Shown: positions 1-8,693, counted from the first letter of the stretch. The stretch is DNA of 64,000 bases from Moritella sp. 5 (GCF_018219455.1 NZ_CP056122.1:3348001-3412000), one strand, 5' to 3'. A program made the numbers and translations. The notes: generated by a model from the sequence alone, not told the origin.

Positions 1-762
1 TATCATGAGTCCAAACTGTCCTGCGGCAAAAAATATAGCTAACTGTTGCTTACCTAGATGAATAACCACCAGCCAATTCTCAGCCCCATTAAGGCCGTAC
101 ACAAAAATACCCGAGCAAACAATAAATGCAATATAACGATAATGCTGAATTGAAAAAGAAGCACGCTGACCTTGTAAGTGGCGGCGGAAATAGATCAACA
201 CCCCAACTGCGACTGCCGAGCTACTAATCGCACTTGATAACATCATCCCCGTGACACCATAACCAGATAAAAGTAACACTATCGACAGCGTGGTTTGTAG
301 TCCGCCTTGTACAATGGAAAAGAACATAAAGGGCAGAGCGCGATGTGTCATTCTAAAATAGCAGTACGGCACAGTGAGTAATGAGGATAAAGATAGACTA
401 ATGAGTAATAGTTGCAGATCAAATAAACGTAAGCTAACAGGTAGCCACGTCATGATCACACCACTTAAAGGTAAAGCAAGACCAAGAAATATAACCGCAC
501 ACAAGAGTGATAATCGAAAGCATTGGCGCATTACCGCCGCATTATCTTCTTGCACCTGGCTACTCGCAAAACGAAATAATACATCACCAAGCCCTAGTGT
601 CAGGAACAAACTTATCATCGACGCAATACTGACTAAAAAATTAAGCTCTCCGTATTCAACTTGCGTTAATATCCGGGTGACAATGGGCATCATAATGAAA
701 CCCAATCCTTTTAGTAGAAAGATACCAAAACCATAAATAAACATCTCTCTCAGACTATTCAT
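1..762 (-). CDS. Polysaccharide flippase (Wzx/MATE-type), 3' end cut by window edge
   Basis: The minus frame is open from an ATG at 760-762 to the left edge, giving 254 codons with no stop, so the C-terminus is missing. The translation starts MNSLREMFIYGFGIFLLKG and continues as alternating hydrophobic helices (at least six). It contains PIVTRILTQVEYGELNF, the N-terminal pattern typical of polysaccharide-biosynthesis membrane proteins of the MATE/MVF superfamily. These flip lipid-linked glycans across the inner membrane. Its ATG overlaps the stop of the upstream glycosyltransferase (ATGA), so the two are probably translationally coupled parts of one surface-polysaccharide operon. The family call is firm; the glycan is unknown. 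Confidence 0.8.
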   Translation of the reverse strand, partial: MNSLREMFIYGFGIFLLKGLGFIMMPIVTRILTQVEYGELNFLVSIASMISLFLTLGLGDVLFRFASSQVQEDNAAVMRQCFRLSLLCAVIFLGLALPLSGVIMTWLPVSLRLFDLQLLLISLSLSSLLTVPYCYFRMTHRALPFMFFSIVQGGLQTTLSIVLLLSGYGVTGMMLSSAISSSAVAVGVLIYFRRHLQGQRASFSIQHYRYIAFIVCSGIFVYGLNGAENWLVVIHLGKQQLAIFFAAGQFGLMI

Positions 763-1922
763 TTAATTCTGGTTCCTTCAATTAAATGAGATAAACGACG
801 AGCTTGTACTTGCGCGTTAAAGCATTGTTCAACGCGCTGCCTTGCTAATACTCTCATCTGTTCCCTGACATTATTTTGGCATTGCATAAAGCTTTCAATC
901 GCGAGTTTTAGCGCGATAGTATCCTTCGGCGCAACAATATAACCGGTATCTTTGGTCACTATTTCACTACAGCCCATCACATCGCTCGTGATCACAGGTA
1001 ACCCCATTGCCATCGCCTCCTTTAAGACCATAGGTTCCGTATTACGGTCCCCGTCTTCCGAAGTACAAAACGGCGCAACAAAGCCATCATAATTAGCGCC
1101 TTCCCGCCCTATCCAATGTGGAGAACGGTAACCAAGTAAGCGTACAAATTCCTTCAACTTTAGTTTTTTAACCAAGTCATATAATTGTTTTTGTGATGGC
1201 CCTTGACCTACAATATCTAAATGAGGACGTTGGTTTTCAGCAATTAAAGCAAGCGCCTGTAGAGCGTATACAATGCCTTTTTTTTCGACTAACCGACCGA
1301 CAAAAAGGAGCTCTAGTTTTTTATGGACAGGTGCAGGGTGAGCAATAAATTGAGAGAGATCAACCCCACTGTGCAAAAGATGGGTATGTTTAGCCCCTAG
1401 CCTCTCAAATGTATCAACCATACTTTGGCATACCGCAATATTAAAATCACAAGCAGATAACTTGAACTGAATATCATCATTATTCACATATACATCATGA
1501 CCATGACCAACACTCGACGTGGCAATATCAAGCCAGCGGGCTGCAACCAAGGTATAAGCCAAACTGCAATGCATAAAATGGCAATGAAAATGATCACAGC
1601 AAGACTTACTGGCAAGATAAGCCAGTTTTGCCCCATATAGCAATAATGACTTGGTTGAAATTGCATGCTGATTTTGAGCACACATCAATGCCTTGACCAT
1701 TGCGAATGGCCTTTTGGCTACAAATTTTGAGACTTCCCTATTTGACGCGCTGTTTACATCAATCACACTAACGTTTTGAGGTAATGTAATGGCTAACTCT
1801 CGCTTAATAAAACAAAATACCGTGACCCTGTGCCCCGCCTTTGCTAGGGCCTGTATCTCAGTAACAACAAACGTTTCTGAGGCAATAGGAAATTCTGGAA
1901 CAACAATCGCGATATGTTTCAT
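759..1922 (-). CDS. GT4-family glycosyltransferase
   Basis: 387 residues with the two-domain GT-B layout. The N-terminus (IAIVVPEFPIASETFVVTEI) is typical of exopolysaccharide glycosyltransferases related to WcaL. The C-terminal half carries FVGRLVEKKG, the nucleotide-sugar-domain signature, and an EX7E-type region (EPMVLKEAMAMGLPVITSD) that binds the donor phosphate and ribose in GT4 enzymes. It probably adds one sugar to a lipid-linked surface polysaccharide at the cytoplasmic face. Its stop overlaps the start of the flippase, supporting one operon. Donor and acceptor cannot be read from the sequence. Confidence 0.85.
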   Translation of the reverse strand: MKHIAIVVPEFPIASETFVVTEIQALAKAGHRVTVFCFIKRELAITLPQNVSVIDVNSASNREVSKFVAKRPFAMVKALMCAQNQHAISTKSLLLYGAKLAYLASKSCCDHFHCHFMHCSLAYTLVAARWLDIATSSVGHGHDVYVNNDDIQFKLSACDFNIAVCQSMVDTFERLGAKHTHLLHSGVDLSQFIAHPAPVHKKLELLFVGRLVEKKGIVYALQALALIAENQRPHLDIVGQGPSQKQLYDLVKKLKLKEFVRLLGYRSPHWIGREGANYDGFVAPFCTSEDGDRNTEPMVLKEAMAMGLPVITSDVMGCSEIVTKDTGYIVAPKDTIALKLAIESFMQCQNNVREQMRVLARQRVEQCFNAQVQARRLSHLIEGTRIK

Positions 1923-2051
1923 TGCGATACCTTAAGCAAAAAAGTTAACCTAAGTATAGAAATAATAATGATATTGGCATTGTGGAAGTGAATTTTAGAC
2001 TGGTCTACCGTATAATATTCTGTTTTATAGTATTAGTGAGTGTTTCTGACC

Positions 2052-2855
2052 ATGTATATTGATCCACAATGGCGCATATTAACAGTTGGTGATGGTGATC
2101 TGTCATTCTCCAATGCTTTATTTAGACACCATGCTCCGCAACACTTAACAGCAACGATTTATGATTCTCTCAACACCTTACAATCTAAGTACGGTGATGA
2201 TTTTCATCAACAACTATTAAACTGCCATTGCCAAGTTTTAACTGAGTTCGATATAACCAACCCAGAGACTTGGTCTACAGTGACTAAACATAGCTTTGAC
2301 TTGGTTATTTTTCAATTTCCATTAGTACCAGGGTTCACGTCTAAAACAGAGTTCAATGAAAAATGCGCGGGTATTGGGATCAATACGCTTAATCGTCGGC
2401 TTTTACGTCAGTTTTTGATTAATGCAAACGAACAATTGTTAGATCCCACTGGCCCACAGTTGTGTTATATCACCAGTAAAGACGTAAAACCCTATTCTGA
2501 ATGGAATATTCAACACTCGCTGATACTCAATACCGATATTAATTACTTGGGTGAAATGAATTTCGACATTGTGAACTTCCCTGGATACCGCGTACGTAAT
2601 GTCGATCGTGATAAACATGTTAAAGATACCAAAGGTATTACTTACGTATGGAGTCAACGAGCAGGGAACCAGCTTACACAAGCGCTCAGTGCCCAACTCA
2701 CGCAACCGCCAATATTAGGTGACGATTGCTGTCATTACTGTCAAGCAGGTCCATTTACATCAGACCAGCACAAACAAGCCCATGAAAGTTCACGTAAGCA
2801 CTTACGGATGAAGGACTTTGAACAGCAATGGCTTGCTGACTTACAAACAACTTAG
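2052..2855 (+). CDS. DUF2431 / BMT5-like Rossmann methyltransferase-type protein
   Basis: About 267 residues. The N-terminus WRILTVGDGDLSFSNAL is the SAM-binding-like glycine loop of the DUF2431 family, whose yeast member BMT5 methylates 25S rRNA uridine. FDLVIFQFPLVPG matches the family's strand-4 region. The C-terminus has CHYCQAGPF followed by HKQAHESSRKH, a C2H2-like zinc-finger pattern. The ATG at 2052 is chosen over an in-frame GTG at 2040 because the family starts close to the Rossmann strand. The 3' end overlaps the convergent sitD gene by 15 bp. RNA methylation is inference; bacterial members are uncharacterised as far as I know. Confidence 0.7.
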   Translation: MYIDPQWRILTVGDGDLSFSNALFRHHAPQHLTATIYDSLNTLQSKYGDDFHQQLLNCHCQVLTEFDITNPETWSTVTKHSFDLVIFQFPLVPGFTSKTEFNEKCAGIGINTLNRRLLRQFLINANEQLLDPTGPQLCYITSKDVKPYSEWNIQHSLILNTDINYLGEMNFDIVNFPGYRVRNVDRDKHVKDTKGITYVWSQRAGNQLTQALSAQLTQPPILGDDCCHYCQAGPFTSDQHKQAHESSRKHLRMKDFEQQWLADLQTT

Positions 2856-3746
2856 CTCTCCCGCTACATCACTGTGTAAATATTTTGATGCAGTTACTTT
2901 CGCCTGGTAGCTGCTATAAATAAACACCAAAATAAACGTAATACTCAATAGCATGATTATCGTCGGTGCAGGCGCACTGTCGAGGTAAAAGCTTAAATAC
3001 ACCCCTAAAAATGACGTCAGTAACGAAATCAGCAAGGCAACAAACAGCATACTTTGAAATTTATTCGTCAGTAAAAATGCAATTGCACCGGGGGCAATTA
3101 GCATCGCTATAACCAAGATCATACCCACGGCTTTTAGCGCACAGACTATAGTTAATGATAATAGCGATAACAAACCATAATGTAATACAGTTGTCGATAA
3201 ACCTATGGCTTTAGCATGTTGATGATCAAAGACAAATACCAATAGATCCTTACCTTTAATCAACATAAACGCCACGACGAGAAAGGCAACAACACCCACC
3301 TCTAAAATATCGTGCCATGTAACCCCAAGGACGTCACCAAACAGAATATGATCTAAATGGACACCAGATTCTATTTTGGTCATCAATACCAAGCCCAAAC
3401 CAAACATACTCGAAAACACGACGCCCATGACGGTATCTTCTTTCAACCGACTATTGTCTTTAATAAATCCGGTCGCTAATGCGCAAAACATTCCCGCAAC
3501 AAACGCACCAATAATATAAGGAATAGCGAGTACATAAGCGACAACCACGCCTGGCAATACCGAATGGGATATTGCATCGCCCATTAAGGACCAACCTTTT
3601 AGCACTAAGAAGCACGACAACAAAGCAGTCGGAATCGCAACTAACAACACAATAACGAATGCTTGCTGCATAAAAGTAAATGAAAAAGGCTCTAATAGTG
3701 TGTTTAATATTGTCTCAGATAATGTATCAAGTAATGTCACCATCAT
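2841..3746 (-). CDS. sitD: Mn/Fe ABC transporter permease SitD-like
   Basis: 301 residues of mostly membrane helices, of the ABC-3 permease family (ZnuB/SitC/SitD). Diagnostic stretches are LKGWSLMGDAISHSVLPGVV near residue 50 and KAVGMILVIAMLIAPGA in the second half. It is the last of four co-directional genes and starts inside the end of sitC (4-bp overlap), as expected for the second permease of a SitABCD/YfeABCD importer. With SitC it forms the inner-membrane channel for Mn(II) or Fe(II). Family call firm; metal preference is inferred from the close resemblance of the binding protein to SitA. Confidence 0.88.
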   Translation of the reverse strand: MMVTLLDTLSETILNTLLEPFSFTFMQQAFVIVLLVAIPTALLSCFLVLKGWSLMGDAISHSVLPGVVVAYVLAIPYIIGAFVAGMFCALATGFIKDNSRLKEDTVMGVVFSSMFGLGLVLMTKIESGVHLDHILFGDVLGVTWHDILEVGVVAFLVVAFMLIKGKDLLVFVFDHQHAKAIGLSTTVLHYGLLSLLSLTIVCALKAVGMILVIAMLIAPGAIAFLLTNKFQSMLFVALLISLLTSFLGVYLSFYLDSAPAPTIIMLLSITFILVFIYSSYQAKVTASKYLHSDVAGELSCL

Positions 3747-4600
3747 AGCGTCCTTATCGTTTGTCTGGCTTTATATCTAGCGGCTAGGTAGCCATGTTTG
3801 GGAGCAAATACAAACGCCAAAATAAATACTATCGCTTGCAGGACCACAATAATCCCACCCGTTGCCCCATCAATGAAATAACTTAAGTAAGCGCCAACAA
3901 ATGAGCTGACGGATCCGATGACAACACTTAATATAATCACACGTGAAAACCGATCACTTAATAAATAAGCTGTCGCACCGGGTGTCACAACCATCGCAAT
4001 CACTAAAAATGCGCCAACGGTTTGCAGTGCCGCCACTGTGCATGCACTGAGTAAGGTAAAAAAGAGGATCTTTAACGCATTTGGATTTAAACCAATGCTA
4101 CGGGCATGGTTTTCATCAAAGAAAACCACCATGAGATCCTTCCATTTTAATATTAATACAAACAGTGAAATGCCAGCGATTAAGAGTAACTGCAGTGTAT
4201 CAGCAGGGGTAATAGCCAGAATATTACCCAACACTATTGTTTGGATATTCACCGATGTCGGTGCCAGTGACACCATAAACAGACCCAAGCCAAAAAATGA
4301 GGTAAAAATTAAACCTATAATTGCGTCTTCTTTTAACTTTGTGCGTTGGTTTAAAAACAACATAGTAGTTGCCGCTAAACCACCCGAGAAAAAAGCCCCT
4401 AAAGCGAACGGTAAACCTAGCATATATGCGGCAGCAACGCCGGGAACAATCGCGTGTGATAACGCATCACCAATTAATGACCAGCCTTTCAACATAAGAT
4501 ATGCTGACAGAAAAGCACAAACACCGCCCACCAACGCACTAATAAGAATAGCATTGACCATATAGCCATAACTAAATGGCATTAATAATGTCTCTAGCAT
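3743..4600 (-). CDS. sitC: Mn/Fe ABC transporter permease SitC-like
   Basis: 285 residues, ABC-3 family permease and paralogue of the following gene. It shares the motif [19 protein letters not shown] and [18 protein letters not shown]. Multiple hydrophobic helices span the whole length. The start overlaps the end of sitB by 7 bp and its end overlaps sitD by 4 bp, so translation is coupled throughout the operon. The two permeases form the heterodimeric channel of the SitABCD metal importer. Confidence 0.88.
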   Translation of the reverse strand: MLETLLMPFSYGYMVNAILISALVGGVCAFLSAYLMLKGWSLIGDALSHAIVPGVAAAYMLGLPFALGAFFSGGLAATTMLFLNQRTKLKEDAIIGLIFTSFFGLGLFMVSLAPTSVNIQTIVLGNILAITPADTLQLLLIAGISLFVLILKWKDLMVVFFDENHARSIGLNPNALKILFFTLLSACTVAALQTVGAFLVIAMVVTPGATAYLLSDRFSRVIILSVVIGSVSSFVGAYLSYFIDGATGGIIVVLQAIVFILAFVFAPKHGYLAARYKARQTIRTL

Positions 4601-5448
4601 CGCTCCCTCACAACAGACGTTTGCTCACCTTCTCCATATAGCACCACCGGTCGTTCATGATCAGAGAGTACTGTCACCTGCCTAGCATCATCATCCTCAT
4701 GGAGTTCATCACCCGCTAGAATGAAATGACGTAATACCCCACCAAAGGTTTTTTGCAGGTTATCTTGGGTAAATATATCGCGCGTTAGCCCTGCATCTAA
4801 TATGGTACGATTAATGAGCACGGTTCTGTCGCAGAATTCAGGTACAGTACCCAGATTATGTGTGGATACTAAGATAATTTTACCTTCCCCACGCAGTTCA
4901 CGTAATAACGCCATAATCTGTTCTTCCGTTTTTACATCAACCCCCGTAAAAGGTTCATCAAGTAAAATAACTTGGCTTTCTTGGGCTAATGCACGTGCTA
5001 AAAACACCCGTTTTTTTTGACCACCAGATAGCTCACCAATTTGACGATGTTTAAATTCACCCATGTTGACACGATCAAGCGCCATATTGACCTTATCGTG
5101 ATCATTTTGCTTCGCGATACGCAGCATATTCATATGTCCATAACGTCCCATCATCACGACGTCTTTGACTAAAATCGGAAAGTTCCAGTCAATTTCCTCA
5201 CTCTGTGGTACGTAAGCAACATAATTATTTTTTAACGCCTTTTTAACCGGTAAGCCCAAAATATTTACAGAGCCCTTAGCCAAAGTAACAAACCCCATTA
5301 TCGCCTTAAATAAGGTTGACTTACCGCTGCCATTTATTCCCACTAACGCTGTAATAGAACCCTTAGGTAAACTAAAGCTGGCATTAAATAATGCGGTATG
5401 ACCGTTGCGATAAGTCACGCTAATATCATTAACTTCTAATCCCATCAT
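4594..5448 (-). CDS. sitB: Mn/Fe ABC transporter ATPase SitB-like
   Basis: 284 residues. Walker A is GINGSGKST (about residues 37-45), the ABC signature is LSGGQKKR, and Walker B is [12 protein letters not shown], followed by the H-loop STHNLG. The C-terminal 40 residues are acidic and extend past the usual core. The ATG overlaps the sitA stop by one base (TAATG). A second ATG follows directly, so the start is uncertain by one codon. It powers the SitCD channel at the cytoplasmic face. Confidence 0.9.
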   Translation of the reverse strand: MMGLEVNDISVTYRNGHTALFNASFSLPKGSITALVGINGSGKSTLFKAIMGFVTLAKGSVNILGLPVKKALKNNYVAYVPQSEEIDWNFPILVKDVVMMGRYGHMNMLRIAKQNDHDKVNMALDRVNMGEFKHRQIGELSGGQKKRVFLARALAQESQVILLDEPFTGVDVKTEEQIMALLRELRGEGKIILVSTHNLGTVPEFCDRTVLINRTILDAGLTRDIFTQDNLQKTFGGVLRHFILAGDELHEDDDARQVTVLSDHERPVVLYGEGEQTSVVRERC

Positions 5449-6362
5449 TATTGATTTAGTCCTTCTGCTATTGTACTTAGCGTGACTTTAAGCAAGTCAA
5501 TATAGGTTGGTACAGGTCCATCAATCGCGCTTAATGAATCCACATATAACACACCAGCATAGTGACTGCCGGTTTCACGCGCGACTTGCTGTGCAGGCCG
5601 AGCTGATACCGTACTTTCACTAAAAATGGCAATGATCTTATTGGCTTTGATCTCATCGATGACTTTGCGTACTTGCTGTGGTGTCCCCTGCGCATCTGCA
5701 TTGATAGGCCAAAGGTAGAGCTCTTTCAAATCATAATCACGCGTTAAATAACTGAACGCGCCCTCGCTAGTGACTAGCCAGCGTTTATCTTTCGGTAAGC
5801 TTGCAATTTTCTGCTTAAATGGCTTAACAGCTGCGAGAATCTGTGCACTGTAACGTTTGGCATTTTGGTTATAAATAGCAGTGTTCTTACTGTCATATTT
5901 AACCAGAGCTTGACGAATATTTTCAACATAAACCAAGGCATTGTCGGCAGACATCCAAGCGTGAGGATTGGGTTTTCCAGAGTAAGGTCCTTTCGCGATC
6001 CCCATCGGAACTATGCCTTCTGTGACCACAACACTAGGTACATCACGTAAGTTATAGAAAAACTTATCAAACCATAGCTCTAGATTAAGACCGTTATAGA
6101 TAATCAAATCGGCACCTTGCGCACGGCGTATATCACCCGGTGTCGTTTGGTAATTATGGATCTCTGCATCCGGCTTGGTGATGGATGTGACAATAGCAGC
6201 GTCGCCAGCAACATTTCTGGCCATATCAGCGATCACAGTAAACGTAGTGACAACTTTAAATTTATGGTCCTCTTTTAAAGAAGAATTAGCCCACACTGAC
6301 GTGGATAAAAAAAGCGAGAAAAAGAGTAGTGATGACGTAATAAAACCAAACTGACGAAGCAT
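5448..6362 (-). CDS. sitA: Mn/Fe ABC transporter periplasmic binding protein SitA-like
   Basis: About 304 residues with a cleavable signal peptide ([19 protein letters not shown]). Family landmarks of SitA/YfeA cluster A-I metal-binding proteins are all present: [13 protein letters not shown] (first metal His), NPHAWMS (second His), TSEGAFSYL (Glu) and [19 protein letters not shown] with the downstream YVDSLS Asp. It captures Mn(II) or Fe(II) in the periplasm. An ATG at 6366-6368 lies directly on an AAGGA sequence, while the in-frame ATG two codons on (6360-6362) sits six bases from it, so I prefer the latter. The leader can fold into a hairpin containing that AAGGA, and a Fur-like site lies about 65 bp upstream. 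Confidence 0.9.
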   Translation of the reverse strand: MLRQFGFITSSLLFFSLFLSTSVWANSSLKEDHKFKVVTTFTVIADMARNVAGDAAIVTSITKPDAEIHNYQTTPGDIRRAQGADLIIYNGLNLELWFDKFFYNLRDVPSVVVTEGIVPMGIAKGPYSGKPNPHAWMSADNALVYVENIRQALVKYDSKNTAIYNQNAKRYSAQILAAVKPFKQKIASLPKDKRWLVTSEGAFSYLTRDYDLKELYLWPINADAQGTPQQVRKVIDEIKANKIIAIFSESTVSARPAQQVARETGSHYAGVLYVDSLSAIDGPVPTYIDLLKVTLSTIAEGLNQ

Positions 6363-6366
6363 ATTC

Positions 6367-6409
6367 ATTCCTTGTTATTAATCCAATACCGATAATACTA
6401 ACAAGGAAT
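6367..6409 (-). promoter_or_regulatory. Leader hairpin covering the sitA ribosome binding site
   Basis: Positions 6367-6377 and 6399-6409 are perfect 11-bp inverted repeats separated by 21 bases. In the sense of sitA the 3' arm contains AAGGA and the first possible ATG. A folded leader would hide the ribosome binding site. It could instead be an operator palindrome. The pairing is seen directly; regulation is inference. Confidence 0.45.
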
Positions 6410-6427
6410 AAATAAATTCTCAATACA

Positions 6428-6446
6428 AATGAGACTTATTATCATT
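6428..6446. promoter_or_regulatory. Fur-like site upstream of sitA
   Basis: Read on the minus strand this is AATGATAATAAGTCTCATT, close to the Fur 7-1-7 pattern TGATAAT-N-ATTATCA, with an exact left half and five of seven matches on the right. It lies just 5' of the sitA leader and just after the sodX stop. Fur or a MntR/Fur-type repressor is the likely reader. Confidence 0.55.
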
Positions 6447-6754
6447 TAAATATTTATAGGTGGGGATTTAACAATAAACCAAATAACCCCAATCACTTGA
6501 TGCTGGTTTATCGGTCCCATTTCAAACGTAGATATACTGCTTTTATGCTCACCACGTAACCATAAAAACCCTTGTTCATCAATATGATCAAGGGTTTTTA
6601 TAATATCGCCATAACGGGCATGACGAACCTTAATAATTCGTCCTGGTTTTACCGATAGCAGAGAGCGCCAACAGTTAACCAAGACATAACTTCCTTCGGG
6701 AATACAAGATGACATACTCGTCCCCCGAACTCGGCTAATATGAAAACCTAGCAA
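6446..6754 (-). CDS. sodX: Nickel-SOD maturation peptidase, S26/signal-peptidase-like
   Basis: 102 residues, a compact S24/S26-type serine peptidase. VRGTSMSSCIPEG near the N-terminus holds the catalytic Ser (GTSM), and GDIIKTL about 40 residues later holds the candidate general-base Lys. The C-terminal strand QVIGVIWFIV completes the fold. The start overlaps the end of the Ni-SOD gene by 7 bp. Such peptidases are known to sit beside sodN and remove the short propeptide so the nickel hook becomes the N-terminus. No transmembrane anchor is obvious, consistent with cytoplasmic processing. Confidence 0.82.
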   Translation of the reverse strand: MLGFHISRVRGTSMSSCIPEGSYVLVNCWRSLLSVKPGRIIKVRHARYGDIIKTLDHIDEQGFLWLRGEHKSSISTFEMGPINQHQVIGVIWFIVKSPPINI

Positions 6755-7251
6755 TCGAGTTTAGGATAAACAAGTTGTTGCGCAGGTGGGTACGGTGATG
6801 TGGCAGTAAATGTGTCAACACCTTTTGTAGCCCAAAATATCTCGGCAAATCGATTAACTTTTGTTAATAAATCCAGTGTCGCGTCTTTATCTATATTCTG
6901 CTTAGCTTTAGATGCAGCGAGCATAATACTATGAGTCAACTCGTGTAGTTCTGGGAACTGCTCTAATTGCGGCTGTTTAATATAATCCCCCCAAATAACT
7001 CGAATTTCTTCTTTCACTTTTAAACCATGCACTTCTTTCTCGGTAATTAAACGTCCAAATTGCGCTTGATCATTTAAGCTGAAAGAATCTTTACAACCAA
7101 ATTCATCCAATAAATCAACCATACGTATCATTGTGAGTACAGCTAACTGCGCCGAGATAGGATCATAGATCTTGCATGGAATATCACAATGCGCAGATAC
7201 CTGACTAAATGACAATTTCTTATCCATTGCCGATACTAATTTAAATAACAT
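6748..7251 (-). CDS. sodN: Nickel-containing superoxide dismutase precursor
   Basis: 167 residues. After a 20-residue propeptide ending VSA comes HCDIPCKIYDP, the nickel hook of Ni-SOD: mature His1, Cys2 and Cys6 bind nickel, and the Pro and Tyr are conserved. The remaining ~145 residues are helical, as in the family's four-helix bundle. The ATG at 7251 has GGGAA five bases upstream. The propeptide is not a normal signal sequence, matching intracellular maturation by SodX, which overlaps it downstream. It converts superoxide to oxygen and peroxide without iron or manganese. Location beside an Mn/Fe importer and Fur-like sites suggests use under iron limitation (inference). Confidence 0.93.
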   Translation of the reverse strand: MLFKLVSAMDKKLSFSQVSAHCDIPCKIYDPISAQLAVLTMIRMVDLLDEFGCKDSFSLNDQAQFGRLITEKEVHGLKVKEEIRVIWGDYIKQPQLEQFPELHELTHSIMLAASKAKQNIDKDATLDLLTKVNRFAEIFWATKGVDTFTATSPYPPAQQLVYPKLDC

Positions 7252-7260
7252 ACTGTTCCC

Positions 7261-7470
7261 TTATTTTTCGGTTGATTTAATACGATTAGCACGACGAATA
7301 GCAAATACTGCATATCCAGCAGCCAATACAACTGGTGCGATCCAAAGTAAATGAATTAACCCTGACAGTGGATCGCTGTGATCATGTCCTGGATGTGCCA
7401 AAACCATCGGGCTCGCTAAAGTAAGGGTTAACACGGTCAGTATTTTTTGGGAGGTAAGAGATTGAGTCAT
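7261..7470 (-). CDS. Small His-rich one-helix membrane protein
   Basis: 69 residues from the ATG at 7470, which has AGGA five bases upstream; an ATG two codons earlier lies too close. A signal-like segment ends in VLA, so the predicted mature N-terminus is HPGHDHSDPL. One helix follows (LLWIAPVVLAAGYAVFA), then a basic tail. The His/Asp cluster would face the periplasm and could bind Ni or Cu. It is 9 bp upstream of sodN in the same direction and presumably co-transcribed. A role in nickel handling for Ni-SOD is inference; I do not recognise a named family. Confidence 0.65.
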   Translation of the reverse strand: MTQSLTSQKILTVLTLTLASPMVLAHPGHDHSDPLSGLIHLLWIAPVVLAAGYAVFAIRRANRIKSTEK

Positions 7471-7497
7471 AAACATCCTGTTTAATTATGATTTACA

Positions 7498-7536
7498 AAT
7501 GATAATAGTTCTTATTTATATTTGATAATCATTATT
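7498..7536. promoter_or_regulatory. Fur-like sites between the Ni-SOD operon and the NifW-like gene
   Basis: TGATAATCATTATT at 7523-7536 matches 13 of 14 bases of the core Fur consensus TGATAATCATTATC, and a second TGATAAT half-site lies at 7499-7505. They lie 30-65 bp upstream of the His-rich gene that opens the sodN operon, where a repressor would block its promoter. Iron-responsive control is inference from this match. Confidence 0.65.
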
Positions 7537-7682
7537 AAGTAAAGCACTTTTTAGATAATACTTAATACTCAGATAGAATGCTTATTTTGATCTACTTCAA
7601 TCAAAGCCCTGATTTACATTTACGCTCACCAAGCAACGTGAGAAAATGTCTACTATCACAACCAGTTAAGATACACATAGCC

Positions 7683-7973
7683 ATGCCAACAGCACCCGCC
7701 ACCAGCATTGAAGAGACATTAAAACAATTAACAAGTATCTCGGCGCTATTACACTTTTTTGATATTGGTTTTGACAGCGGCTTGATGCATGAATGGCAAG
7801 ATGATCTGCTTAAACGTTTTAACGGTTATGTGATACTAACAAAACCGCAAGATTGGTTTGATTATCGACGTTGCTTAAAAAATGCTTATTGTAAAGTGCA
7901 ACGTGGTCGACTAGACCGAAGCAGTAAAACACGTTCAGCCTGTCGCGGCTGCACATCTTGTGAAAGACGTTAA
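7683..7973 (+). CDS. NifW-like protein with Cys-rich tail
   Basis: 96 residues from the ATG at 7683; the frame is open back to an ATG at 7578 but the upstream part has no family features. LKQLTSISALLHFFDIGFD and DLLKRFNGYV, followed by YRRCLKNAYCKVQRGRL, resemble the order of motifs in NifW, the nitrogenase-protecting protein of diazotrophs. The C-terminus CRGCTSCERR has three Cys in seven residues, which could bind metal and is not typical of NifW. No nif genes are in view. Divergent from the Ni-SOD operon across Fur-like sites. Family call is tentative. Confidence 0.45.
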   Translation: MPTAPATSIEETLKQLTSISALLHFFDIGFDSGLMHEWQDDLLKRFNGYVILTKPQDWFDYRRCLKNAYCKVQRGRLDRSSKTRSACRGCTSCERR

Positions 7974-8021
7974 TGAATCACACCACGCTAACGGAAGATG
8001 ATGAGTGAACAAATTAAGGTG

Positions 8022-8636
8022 TTATTTCTTAGTACTATTTTTCCACGTAATGAATAGTGCTAAGCATAATAAAATACTACCTACTATTGCCCAGCTTTGT
8101 TGCTGATGAAGATGATAAAAATGGATAATCGCACCAAGATCGTGATAAAAGTAAGCGGGTAATACTCCAAAACAGACAATCCAGATACTGACCGCTAAAA
8201 CGTTACCTAACATAAAAAATTTGAATGGCATTTTAGCAATCCCACAACCTAAGCACATAAATTGCTTCACACCTTCAATAAATCGACTTAATACCAAGCC
8301 AAGCAGGCCATACTTTTCTATAAAGGTATGAATTTTCTGTAACCTTTGTTTCTTTATCCAATTTTTACTGCTGATAATGTGGCTAAATTTATGACCAATC
8401 ATATAACCACAAGTATTGCCAAACAGGCTTGCTCCCCAGCCTGTGAGTAATACAAGCGGCAATGACATCTGTCCTTGTGATGCCACTAAGCTGGCAACGA
8501 TCAATAACGATTGTCCCGGTGCAGGAATCCCCATACCTTCAATTGCGACCATCAGCGCTAAAATAAAGTAACCATACTCCTGTAAGAGTGGGCTCATCTC
8601 ATTAATAATATGCTGAATGTATTCCATATAGTTCAC
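8022..8636 (-). CDS. DedA-family membrane protein
   Basis: 204 residues with about five hydrophobic segments. IEGMGIPAPGQSLLIVASLVA near residue 30 and RFIEGVKQFMCLGCGIAKM near residue 115 match the two conserved DedA/SNARE-associated regions (E..G.P.PGE and R...G.R). DedA proteins act in inner-membrane lipid flipping and proton-motive-force homeostasis. It appears monocistronic. Confidence 0.83.
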   Translation of the reverse strand: MNYMEYIQHIINEMSPLLQEYGYFILALMVAIEGMGIPAPGQSLLIVASLVASQGQMSLPLVLLTGWGASLFGNTCGYMIGHKFSHIISSKNWIKKQRLQKIHTFIEKYGLLGLVLSRFIEGVKQFMCLGCGIAKMPFKFFMLGNVLAVSIWIVCFGVLPAYFYHDLGAIIHFYHLHQQQSWAIVGSILLCLALFITWKNSTKK

Positions 8637-8666
8637 TTTGATGTTAAAAGCGGGTTTAATAGTAAT

Positions 8667-8693
8667 AGGATCAAAACTAAACGTTTTGATCCT
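8667..8693 (-). terminator. Hairpin between the 8.8-kb gene and dedA
   Basis: Arms 8667-8677 and 8683-8693 are a perfect 11-bp stem around a 5-base loop. It follows the unknown secreted-protein gene and precedes dedA, both on the minus strand. No strong T-run follows, so a terminator is likely but not certain. Confidence 0.4.

Noticed and set aside
374-736. Plus-strand open frame of 120 codons
   Set aside because: It lies opposite the flippase gene, which reads as a normal membrane protein on the minus strand; the plus frame has no family features.
1484-1681. Hydrophobic minus-strand frame
   Set aside because: It is inside the glycosyltransferase gene in another frame.
4038-4565. 175-codon plus-strand frame opposite sitC
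   Set aside because: It is a shadow of a well-supported permease and lacks domain patterns or a ribosome site.
7578-7682. N-terminal extension of the NifW-like gene
   Set aside because: The 35 extra residues show no family pattern; the ATG at 7683 fits the start of NifW proteins better.
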